This document shows, in pieces, positions 1-5,660 of a stretch of 5,660 bases of DNA. The DNA is from Clostridia bacterium. GTDB taxonomy: Bacteria; Bacillota; Clostridia; Christensenellales; Borkfalkiaceae. Location of the stretch: positions 1-5,660 of the forward strand of contig CAAGAM010000035.1 in the NCBI GenBank assembly GCA_900767815.1, given 5' to 3'. Position numbers and translations under genes: made by a program. The notes under the pieces were generated by a model. That model did not search any database. It saw nothing but the letters and a program-made list of their open reading frames with translations, and had not been told where the DNA came from. The first letter of the stretch is position 1. Each line of letters opens with the position of its first letter.

Positions 1-1793
1 GCTTCCTTAAATTCCGCTCCGCTCGTGAGATATTTCGTAATAATCGTCACGGGAGCGATAAACGCTACTTTCGCGCCGTCTTTCAGCCCTTTGACAATGA
101 TATTTTTCACACCGTGTTTCGTTAAATCGTTCTTGATTTGCGACATGTCAAGATTGTTTAAATCTTTACCCAGATCTATTCCGTCACAAGTTATACTCTG
201 AACAGTCAGACCCGTTTGCTCCGTCCCGAGACTTATGGAATAAGTGTCGTTCGTAAGCAAAATATCCTGATTCGTCGTCAAATTAACTCTTACGGTTTTA
301 TTTACCGTTATATCGGTTCTTTCCGTTTCGGTTCCATAAAGATAATTAACTTTATCGGCATATACGTTCACGTCGGTATATGAACAATCTTTACCCCAAC
401 TCGCGCCGCACACAAGATAATATATTTCGCTGCCTTCTGCCATAACCGTTACGTTTCTGTAAGTGTTTCCGACCGCGTTGTTACCCGAAAGAATACCTCC
501 CTTCGTCGCCGTAAACACGCAATTAAAATTTATCGTCACGTTTTCAAAAATTGTTGCCTTCGTTATGACTCCGAATATCGATTGATTCCCCTGAGGAACA
601 AAATTCGCTACGGTAAAGTTTATATTTTTTACAGTGGCGTTGTTCGTATAGTTGAATATCCCCGGAACCCCGTTTGCGATATTGAGGTTTTCAATGGTGA
701 AGCCCCTGCCGTCAATTGAACCTTTAAATCCGGTTTCAATCGGTTTTTCGTTAACGTCCTTTTTATCTCCCCAATTCGTGTTCGCCTTCCAATCGATGTC
801 ACACGCATCGATATCGGCATTCAGTATAAAATATTTACCCTCATTTAAAACTTTTGTTGCATCGTTGCATTGAACTATCTCTTTAAGATTTTCCGCCGTT
901 AAAACTGCGTCGATAATCGTTACCGGTACGGTGATTTCCGTATCGTCAACCATTACGGAAATATCCTGCTCGCCGTGTTCGCTCGGAATATCAATCGAAT
1001 ACGAGGTTCCGCCGATAGTAACGGTTGCATTGTCAACCAACACGTCCTGACGAACGATATCGAGGTTTTTCAACATAGTCCCTTTAAGCTCGTTATACTT
1101 TGCATACTGAGCCGCAGTTTTAGGCGATACGGGATATTCGCCTTTTCCGTACCAGTTCGCATAGTCGAGTTTCGTTTTTCCCGCGACCGAGTCTCCGACT
1201 ATTCTGTCGGCATATTTGTCGAGTACCGCGCTGTTTACTACGTCGTATAACGACCTCGAAGTCGAAACGGCTTTCGCGTAAGTATATGCGCCTCCGTTTT
1301 CTATAATCGCAATCGCGTTGAATTTTACGTCGTAAAAATCGCTCGAAAGATTACAGATTACCGCATTCGCATAGTAGCAGACTTCGCCCGAATCTTCCGT
1401 CATCGGATAAATACTGTCCGCGGCTATTTCGAGCCATTTGCTCTTATATCCGACAATGTTATCGGCTGCCGCCGCGACTTTTTCGTTGCTCGTTAAGTCA
1501 ATCACTCCGACGGGCGCGATGAACGCGTAAAGTTTAACGTTTTTGCCGTCGATTAGCTTGGCGGTTTTAGCGTCCGTTTTCACTTGAAAACGCAAGCCGT
1601 TAGTCATATCTTTACCGTTTATCTGTCCGTCCGTAATACGAATCGACGCTCCGCTTACCATCTCGAACATTTTGGATTCGATCGGTTCTTCCGCCGACGC
1701 TTTTGTCGTTGATCCGAATAAAATCCCCGCAAATAAGCAGCAAATCGCGGCAAAAATCAAACATAACAGATTTTTCTTTCTCGTTTTACTCAT
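1..1793 (-). CDS. Secreted surface protein with GASIR/GLRF-type N-terminal domain and beta-helix-like domain (3' end outside window)
   Basis: The frame is open from an ATG at 1793 to the window edge, giving 597 complete codons and no stop. A Shine-Dalgarno AAGGGAG lies 7 nt upstream. Residues 1-34 are a signal peptide (K/R-rich start, hydrophobic stretch 9-27, cleavage site ASA-EE), so the product is exported; no lipobox is seen. Residues about 43-192 contain MVSGASIRI, GLRFQV, IAPVGVI and SRSLYDVV. I associate this pattern, from memory, with a module common in clostridial surface proteins, function unknown. Residues 248-297 form a beta-rich linker, and 298-485 look like a right-handed beta-helix or GLUG-like domain: FKGSIDGRGFTIENL, then repeated turns such as VKNINFTV, FENVTINF, YRNVTVMA and YTDVNVYA. 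The first codons overlap the stop of the 43-codon gene, which implies translational coupling. A binding or adhesive role at the cell surface is inference; no catalytic motif is recognised. The C-terminus, and any anchor, is outside the window. Confidence 0.88.
   Translation of the reverse strand, partial: MSKTRKKNLLCLIFAAICCLFAGILFGSTTKASAEEPIESKMFEMVSGASIRITDGQINGKDMTNGLRFQVKTDAKTAKLIDGKNVKLYAFIAPVGVIDLTSNEKVAAAADNIVGYKSKWLEIAADSIYPMTEDSGEVCYYANAVICNLSSDFYDVKFNAIAIIENGGAYTYAKAVSTSRSLYDVVNSAVLDKYADRIVGDSVAGKTKLDYANWYGKGEYPVSPKTAAQYAKYNELKGTMLKNLDIVRQDVLVDNATVTIGGTSYSIDIPSEHGEQDISVMVDDTEITVPVTIIDAVLTAENLKEIVQCNDATKVLNEGKYFILNADIDACDIDWKANTNWGDKKDVNEKPIETGFKGSIDGRGFTIENLNIANGVPGIFNYTNNATVKNINFTVANFVPQGNQSIFGVITKATIFENVTINFNCVFTATKGGILSGNNAVGNTYRNVTVMAEGSEIYYLVCGASWGKDCSYTDVNVYADKVNYLYGTETERTDITVNKTVRVNLTTNQDILLTNDTYSISLGTEQTGLTVQSITCDGIDLGKDLNNLDMSQIKNDLTKHGVKNIIVKGLKDGAKVAFIAPVTIITKYLTSGAEFKE
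339..1052 (-). other. Domain pair: beta linker plus beta-helix-like module (copy B)
   Basis: Residues about 248-485. The linker carries GTSYSIDIP, HGEQDISVMV and LTAENLKEIV. The following domain has YFILNADID, FKGSIDGRGFTIENL, GIFNY and VKNINFTV, and then shorter N-V-T/V-N-V turns. The order matches the module at 4116-4871 in the upstream gene: a TA-[DE] helix, Y-x-L-x-x-D-I, F-x-G-x-x-D-G-x-x-[YF]-T, GIF and [VI]KN. GLUG-type or pectate-lyase-like right-handed helices are the closest known folds I can suggest. No carbohydrate-active catalytic residues could be assigned. Confidence 0.6.
1218..1667 (-). other. Domain: GASIR...GLRF...SRSLYDVV module
   Basis: Residues about 43-192 of the exported protein. 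It opens with MVSGASIRI and GLRFQV, has a middle IAPVGVI segment, then YYANAVICNL and DFYDVKFNAIAII, and closes with a helix beginning SRSLYDVVNSAV. I recall the same order of elements in many clostridial surface proteins as an N-terminal region just after the signal peptide. I do not know a named family or function for it, so this is a pattern-based call. Confidence 0.5.
1692..1793 (-). other. Signal peptide (Sec type, signal peptidase I)
   Basis: Residues 1-34 have a basic start (MSKTRKK), a hydrophobic core (about NLLCLIFAAICCLFAGILF) and a polar tail ending in ASA before EE, a classic Ala-x-Ala cleavage site. The three Cys in the core are not preceded by a lipobox-like L-x-[GAS], so a lipoprotein is unlikely. 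This is the only complete export signal in the window. Confidence 0.85.
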
Positions 1794-1921
1794 TTTATAT
1801 CTCCCTTGTTCCACGGATTCTCGAAGATATTATCGCGATCTTCTGCAGGTGAAGCGGTAATAACGTCGATATTATCGACGCCGATTATAACCAACTTCGG
1901 TCTTTCATATATTTTTTCCAT
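1790..1921 (-). CDS. 43-residue peptide with Y-x2-P-x-L-x3-G motif, translationally coupled
   Basis: This short frame runs from ATG 1921 to a TGA that shares ATGA with the next start at 1793. The best ribosome binding site in the window, AAGGAGG, precedes it by 7 nt, which is the main reason to call it a real gene. The peptide has no signal sequence or membrane segment. It starts MEKIYERPKLVIIGVDN, continues IDVITASP and ends in a charged, partly acidic tail (AEDRDNIFENPWNKGDIK). Y5-x2-P8-x-L10-x3-G14 matches the front half of the lasso-peptide leader motif, but the following Thr (T22) is two residues later than in the usual spacing. I also recall small clostridial proteins of the form K-Y-x-x-P-x-L...DVIT-x-S, often near surface-protein genes and of unknown function. 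No maturase is visible, so neither a RiPP precursor nor a regulatory leader is proven. A folded small protein of unknown role is equally possible. Confidence 0.75.
   Translation of the reverse strand: MEKIYERPKLVIIGVDNIDVITASPAEDRDNIFENPWNKGDIK
1801..1807 (-). promoter_or_regulatory. Ribosome binding site AAGGGAG of the exported-protein gene
   Basis: Read on the minus strand, AAGGGAG is followed by the 7-nt spacer ATATAAA and the ATG at 1793. It lies inside the last codons (NKGDI) of the 43-codon gene, so ribosomes translating that gene pass over it. This supports ATG 1793 as the start. Confidence 0.8.
1864..1880. repeat. Perfect 7-bp inverted repeat with 3-nt loop inside the 43-codon gene
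   Basis: CGTCGAT and ATCGACG flank a 3-nt loop. In the mRNA this is a short hairpin over the codons for V15-D16-N17-I18-D19-V20. No U-run follows it, so it is not an intrinsic terminator. It may be chance, since the peptide segment V-D-N-I-D-V is itself nearly palindromic in codons. Confidence 0.5.
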
Positions 1922-1928
1922 AACAAAC

Positions 1929-1935
1929 CCTCCTT
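1929..1935 (-). promoter_or_regulatory. Strong ribosome binding site AAGGAGG of the 43-codon gene
   Basis: AAGGAGG, a full anti-Shine-Dalgarno match, is separated from ATG 1921 by 7 nt (GTTTGTT). Its first two bases are part of the TAA stop of the glycoside hydrolase gene (1936-1934), so termination of that gene and initiation of the small gene occur at the same place. Confidence 0.88.
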
Positions 1936-3748
1936 AAGGTTTTATATTTTGCCAGACTGTAATACAACTGTTTTCGTCGTCGTAATTCTTGCCTGCGGAC
2001 GAATAATCGCACGCGGCAAACTTTTCGCCGCCGATACTTATCTCGTAAGATACGTTGTTTTTGAATTTATCGTTTTTTACGCGTTTAGCCCTGACCGAAC
2101 CGCTTTTCGCCGCGACAGGCTTAGTTATATCTCCCAACCTCACGTCTCTCGCGAGAACGACTGGACCTTTCGTAAACGCAACCTTGTCGTTTAAAATATG
2201 CTTTTCTACACGAGCGGAATAGGTAAGTTCTATCGCGTTCTCGTTCCATACTCTTTTGAGTTCGACATATTCGTTTTTGCGTTCGGCGTCAACTTTTTTG
2301 CCGTCGATTTTAACTTCGTATTTTTCCATCCACTTCGGAATACGCAATTTTATCGCAAATTCTTTTCCGCCGCAGATTACCTTTATCTTCGCTTTGTTTT
2401 TAGTGTAAACGTCGGCGTTGCAGTCGAGTTTTACCGTCGCCCCGTTATATTCCGTTTTAAACGTAAACGAATTGTACAGATTGACCGAAAAACCGCCGTT
2501 ATAGGCAGAAATCGTCGCAAGATTCGCAACCGCGACTCCCGCGCTGCCGATACACGCGCAACAGCCGTAAGACCTGCCGTCCTGCATAACCATAAAGCCG
2601 CCGACCTTTTTACCTCTTCTGTTATAGACGAGAGGACTGTAACTGTCGAAAGGATAAGGCTCGTGCTCCACTTGATAACAACCGTCTTCAACCCATACGT
2701 CGCCGTCCGTTCTCTTCATCGTCTGCTCGGTATCGTTTACCGCGCCGTACATAGCGTTATATGCCGACCGTTCGATATAATCCATATACTTCGGACTGCC
2801 CGTAAGCAGATACAGTTTTGAACACAACTTCATAAAAGTTACGGTTACGCACGTTTCCTGCATAATGTCGTCGCTGTAATTCGTCTGCGTAACAGAAGAA
2901 TTATCGAGCATTTCCGTAGAACAGCCGCAGCAGCCTATTATCGTATAATCGCTTTCGACGATCATATCGACGAAGTTTTCCGCCGCCCGCAAATACTTAT
3001 CGTCCTTTACATATTTGTAATACTCCGTCAGCCCCTCGAAGCAACTCATCATTTCGTATGCTTTGACGTCTCCGAACTGATACGGATATTTACGTTTACT
3101 CAAAGATTCTTCGATAAGATTGAGATTTTTGCTGAATCCTCCGTTTACGATATAAGCAGAAAAATCGAGGTATCTCCTTTCTTTCGTTATGCCGTAGAGT
3201 TTAACGAACGCCTCTAAAATCGAACAGGAATTCATAGCCCCGTACAGTTTCGACGTGTCGAAAATACTCTTTTTGTTTTCGCCGTTACCTATGCGCTCTA
3301 TTATGTAATCGGCTTGTTTTTTAAGCGAGTTTATCACTCGTCTTTTCAATTTTTTGCTTTTGCAGATTGAAAGGAAATACAGCATTCCGAGCATAACGTA
3401 CTTTCTGCACCACATATCCCAGCCGTTAAACTCTATATCTTCGGCATAAGTGGATATGCGCCCCGATTTTTCCTGCGCGGAAAGCATATCCTCGATTGTG
3501 CTTACCAGAACTTTATATAACCTCTCGTTTTTGCCGGATATATAAGTAAGGCACGCTCCGCGCATAGTTTTGCCCCAGAATTCACCTTTCCATTCGCCGT
3601 TTTTATCCGAATGTATCTTATACTGATTGACAAACAGTTTCCACAACCCTTCGTCCGTCAGTTGTTTTTTCGTTACATATTCCGTCAAATCACGGCAGTA
3701 CCCGCGAACTTTCAGTTCCCCGGGAATTGAAAATCTATAGTCTTTCAT
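1934..3748 (-). CDS. GH127/DUF1680 family glycoside hydrolase (putative beta-L-arabinofuranosidase)
   Basis: Complete, 604 residues, somewhat shorter than the characterised family member HypBA1 (about 658). The family removes beta-L-arabinofuranose or related residues by a retaining mechanism with a Cys nucleophile and a Zn ion. In HypBA1, Glu338, Cys340 and the adjacent Cys417-Cys418 bind Zn, Cys417 is the nucleophile and Glu322 the acid/base. Here E298-T-C300 and C396-C397 (in YGCCACIG) match these, and E279 (in CSTEMLD) is the best candidate acid/base. Residues 1-415 look like the helical (alpha/alpha)6 barrel (GEFWGKTMRGA, NGWDMWCRKYVMLGML, FDSYSPL). Residues 416-604 are a beta-rich C-terminal part ending DYSSAGKNYDD...VWQNIKP. 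No signal peptide is present, so it is probably cytoplasmic. ATG 3748 follows an in-frame TGA two codons upstream and is the first usable start, but no convincing Shine-Dalgarno precedes it. The upstream gene ends 19 nt away. The exact substrate, and GH127 versus the related GH146, cannot be settled by eye. Confidence 0.85.
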   Translation of the reverse strand: MKDYRFSIPGELKVRGYCRDLTEYVTKKQLTDEGLWKLFVNQYKIHSDKNGEWKGEFWGKTMRGACLTYISGKNERLYKVLVSTIEDMLSAQEKSGRISTYAEDIEFNGWDMWCRKYVMLGMLYFLSICKSKKLKRRVINSLKKQADYIIERIGNGENKKSIFDTSKLYGAMNSCSILEAFVKLYGITKERRYLDFSAYIVNGGFSKNLNLIEESLSKRKYPYQFGDVKAYEMMSCFEGLTEYYKYVKDDKYLRAAENFVDMIVESDYTIIGCCGCSTEMLDNSSVTQTNYSDDIMQETCVTVTFMKLCSKLYLLTGSPKYMDYIERSAYNAMYGAVNDTEQTMKRTDGDVWVEDGCYQVEHEPYPFDSYSPLVYNRRGKKVGGFMVMQDGRSYGCCACIGSAGVAVANLATISAYNGGFSVNLYNSFTFKTEYNGATVKLDCNADVYTKNKAKIKVICGGKEFAIKLRIPKWMEKYEVKIDGKKVDAERKNEYVELKRVWNENAIELTYSARVEKHILNDKVAFTKGPVVLARDVRLGDITKPVAAKSGSVRAKRVKNDKFKNNVSYEISIGGEKFAACDYSSAGKNYDDENSCITVWQNIKP

Positions 3749-3767
3749 AAAATGTCATCGCTTAATT

Positions 3768-5660
3768 TCAACCGACGTTCCACACGCCGACTTTCGTTAC
3801 TCCGCTGTCTTTTAATTCGACAATCGTATTATATCTGTATATTCCTCCGTTTGTAACGCTTGACGAATATACCCACGCATATTTGTTAGATTTTGTCTGT
3901 CCGTCGAGCGAATCGACAAAGAACACCTCGCCGAGCAACGCCCTTTGAGATTCGCTTGTGTCCTTGCTCGGGGTAATTCTACAAAACGCCGTGTTTTCAC
4001 CCGTGCCGCCTCTGCTTCCGACAACCGCCTTTCCGTCTGTCTTAACCGACGAATAATCGGTACTCGCGTAAGTCGTATAATAAGATTTATTCGTCCCGAT
4101 ATTCCCGAAATAACCGTTGGACATCGGCATAAATACGCCCGTAACGACTCTGATATTTTTAAACCCTCCGTTATACATCGGATCGCATGACGCGCACATA
4201 GAGTTGCAATCCACGCGGAACAGCGCGCCGACTTGCTGAGTGTAATTCGTATAATCGACCGCCGCTCCGTTTATGACTACGAGTATATCTTCCATAGACA
4301 ATCTGTAATTCATAAAGTCGAGAAGGGCGTACGAACGTTTTTCAGAGCCGTCTGAGCCGTCGAAATAATTCGTGGTGGTAATTTTAAGATTGTTAAGTTT
4401 TACGTTCCACTGCCCTTGCAAGAACACGGCGCCGTCGTTTCTCGCAAGTCCGCAAGCCGTTTTTATCGGAGCGTTATCGGGAATCGAAAACGTAAAATTG
4501 AAATGCGTGTTTTTGATTACCGAATCTTTTCCCAACCCGCCGAAAATTCCGTTCGTTCCGACAGTTGCGTTCACCGTATAATTCTGCCCGTCGAAAACGC
4601 CCTCGAAGTATCTGTTCTGCTGACCGTTGGTTTCGTAAAAACTTCCGATCTGCGAGGTCATATCTACGGTAATATCGTTGTCGAGATAATAATAACCGCT
4701 TATGCTCCCGCCCGCTTTCAAGGTAAGAGCCTCGATAAATTCGTCGGCGGTTTTTATCGCTTTCGTATACGCGTTCACGCTTTTGAAAACGTAGCCGCCA
4801 AGCGACGATAAAACGCATATTTCTTCCGTTTCTCTGCCGCGGGGAACGATATCCGTAATCAACTTTCCGCGTTTTACGGTGAGTTCTCTGTCTCCCTGAG
4901 TTGCGGACAAAATAACGGCGCCTGCGCCGAATACGTTATTTACGTCGAAGTCCTCGCTTACGCAATAGTCGAAACTGCCTTCGTATTCCTCTACGGGGCA
5001 AGTTACCGCGATTTCAATCACGTTCACATATTCCACGCCGTTATAACTGCATCTCGCTTCAACGTAACTGCTCCCGATATTCTCGGCGACAACCTTATTA
5101 TCCTTTATTGAAATAACGTCGGATCCGTCCTCTTTTATATACTCGAACGTCACGTTCTGCCTTTCTCCGCCGACGATAAGTTCGCCGGTTAAAGTCGCGA
5201 AATCGTCATACGTTTTTCCTTGCCATTCTCCGACTAAACTCAACCGGATTTTATCGGTAATTTCGGTCGTTTCGCCGACGGTAACAAAGGTGTTTGCCTC
5301 TACGTCTTCGACGACTTTTACCTTGACGGTTTTTTGCAGAGTCGAACCGCTGAATCCTTTCCACGTTGTAGAAACGGTTATCTCGGTTTCTCCGACGTTT
5401 TTCGCGGTAAGCAGCATATTTTCATCTATCGTCGCAATCGACGCGTCGGAAATTTCACACCTTATCTCTACTCCGTCGTAATACCTTACGTCGTTGAAAT
5501 AAACGTACCCTTGAATATTGTAGTCGCTGCCCTTGCCGAGAACGATGTAATTATCCGAAACGTTTTCAATCACGAGTTGAGGCAAAAATTGTCCGAACGA
5601 CACTTTTATATGACATTTGGCGGAATATTCCCCGTAAGTCGCCACGACGTCCGCTTCGCC
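3768..5660 (-). CDS. Large surface protein, C-terminal part: BIG2-type Ig-like domains plus beta-helix-like domain (5' end outside window)
   Basis: The frame is open to the window edge: codons for GEADV precede the GTG at 5645, so that GTG is not the true start. 630 residues are visible, ending VGVWNVG with TGA at 3770-3768. The first visible segment (GEADVVATYGEYSAKCHIKV) is the end of a bacterial Ig-like BIG2-type repeat. Two further Ig-like units follow at about 5588-5304 (SDASIATIDENMLLTAKNVG, ITVS) and 5294-4995 (SDVISIKDNKVVAENIG, YNGVEY). After a beta linker, 4757-4116 is a beta-helix-like domain with YYYLDNDI, FEGVFDGQNYTV, GIFGGLG, VIKNTHFNFTF and FKNIRVVTG, related to copy B near base 700. 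The last about 110 residues are Ser/Thr/Gly/Tyr-rich with no recognised domain. No LPXTG, dockerin or SLH motif is seen at the C-terminus, so any cell attachment must come from the missing N-terminus. Such proteins are normally exported and extracellular; a glycan-binding or adhesive role is inference. Confidence 0.85.
   Translation of the reverse strand, partial: GEADVVATYGEYSAKCHIKVSFGQFLPQLVIENVSDNYIVLGKGSDYNIQGYVYFNDVRYYDGVEIRCEISDASIATIDENMLLTAKNVGETEITVSTTWKGFSGSTLQKTVKVKVVEDVEANTFVTVGETTEITDKIRLSLVGEWQGKTYDDFATLTGELIVGGERQNVTFEYIKEDGSDVISIKDNKVVAENIGSSYVEARCSYNGVEYVNVIEIAVTCPVEEYEGSFDYCVSEDFDVNNVFGAGAVILSATQGDRELTVKRGKLITDIVPRGRETEEICVLSSLGGYVFKSVNAYTKAIKTADEFIEALTLKAGGSISGYYYLDNDITVDMTSQIGSFYETNGQQNRYFEGVFDGQNYTVNATVGTNGIFGGLGKDSVIKNTHFNFTFSIPDNAPIKTACGLARNDGAVFLQGQWNVKLNNLKITTTNYFDGSDGSEKRSYALLDFMNYRLSMEDILVVINGAAVDYTNYTQQVGALFRVDCNSMCASCDPMYNGGFKNIRVVTGVFMPMSNGYFGNIGTNKSYYTTYASTDYSSVKTDGKAVVGSRGGTGENTAFCRITPSKDTSESQRALLGEVFFVDSLDGQTKSNKYAWVYSSSVTNGGIYRYNTIVELKDSGVTKVGVWNVG
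4116..4871 (-). other. Domain pair: beta linker plus beta-helix-like module (copy A)
   Basis: The linker (GKLITDIVP, EEICVLSS, YVFKSV) leads into IKTADEFIEAL and then YYYLDNDITV, FEGVFDGQNYTV, GIFGGLG and IKNTHFNFTF, followed by turns LNNLKITT, MEDILVVI and FKNIRVVTG. The order and spacing of elements match copy B at 339-1052, though identity by eye is low outside the shared motifs. This points to an old common ancestor, not a recent duplication. Confidence 0.6.
4995..5660 (-). other. Tandem bacterial Ig-like (BIG2-type) domains, first one partial
   Basis: Three Ig-like units are visible: the tail of one (5660-5595), a full one (about 5588-5304) and a longer, diverged one (about 5294-4995). 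Each ends in the typical pattern of a buried I-x-x-x-[DN] turn, then A-x-N-[VI]-G, then alternating hydrophobic strands with an aromatic-Gly turn. BIG2 repeats usually act as stalks or adhesive domains in surface proteins; more copies are likely upstream of the window. Confidence 0.65.

Noticed and set aside
1672..1860. 62-codon plus-strand frame over the small gene and signal-peptide region
   Set aside because: It is antisense to the signal peptide and the coupled small gene, has no ribosome binding site, and its translation shows no recognisable feature.
1864..1880. Intrinsic terminator at the inverted repeat in the small gene
   Set aside because: The stem is only 7 bp, not especially G+C-rich, and no U-run follows it on either strand.
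2198..2821. 207-codon open frame on the plus strand opposite the glycosidase gene
   Set aside because: Its product is an F/V/R-rich string with no domain, no ribosome binding site of note, and it lies wholly antisense to a gene with family motifs. It is a shadow frame.
3735..3758. Seven-codon frame starting at ATG 3758 across the glycosidase start
   Set aside because: It has no ribosome binding site and is too short for any coding evidence; kept only as a note on the start region.
4416..4811. 131-codon plus-strand and 114-codon minus-strand frames within the upstream surface-protein gene
   Set aside because: Both are Arg-rich or low-information translations in alternative frames of a gene with recognisable Ig-like and beta-helix motifs.
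5643..5645. GTG at 5645 as the start of the surface-protein gene
   Set aside because: The same frame continues upstream to the window edge, and the codons before it (GEADV) complete a BIG2-type strand. There is no Shine-Dalgarno in the bases available.

Overview
All genes in this window lie on the minus strand and read from base 5660 down towards base 1. They are packed like a single transcript: 19 nt, then 12 nt, then a 4-nt ATGA overlap separate successive genes, and I see no internal terminator or promoter. The base composition (mid-40s % G+C by eye), the Shine-Dalgarno sites, the signal peptide ending in ASA-EE and the Ig-like surface modules suggest an anaerobic Bacillota/Clostridia-type bacterium, probably a gut or rumen polysaccharide user. 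The genus cannot be fixed from the sequence.

Layout in order of transcription. (1) Bases 5660-3768 hold the C-terminal 630 residues of a large surface protein whose 5' end lies outside the window: bacterial Ig-like (BIG2-type) domains followed by a beta-helix-like domain. (2) Bases 3748-1934 hold a complete 604-residue GH127/DUF1680 glycoside hydrolase (beta-L-arabinofuranosidase family) with no signal peptide. The E-T-C and C-C motifs that bind zinc and supply the nucleophile in this family are present. (3) Bases 1921-1790 hold a 43-codon gene with a near-perfect Shine-Dalgarno site. Its stop overlaps the next start, and its peptide carries a Y-x2-P-x-L-x3-G motif. (4) Bases 1793-1 hold the N-terminal 597 residues of a second secreted protein, cut by the window edge. 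It has a signal peptide, a GASIR/GLRF-type N-terminal domain and a beta-helix-like domain related to the one in gene 1.

How they fit together (inference): two exported proteins with a shared module, presumably adhesive or glycan-associated, flank an apparently cytoplasmic glycosidase that could remove arabinofuranose-type residues from imported oligosaccharides. The least explained element is the coupled 43-residue peptide. Its motif resembles the recognition motif of lasso-peptide leaders, but no maturation enzyme is visible here. There is no stretch over 300 bases without a gene, and I found no tRNA, rRNA, CRISPR array, insertion sequence or convincing terminator.
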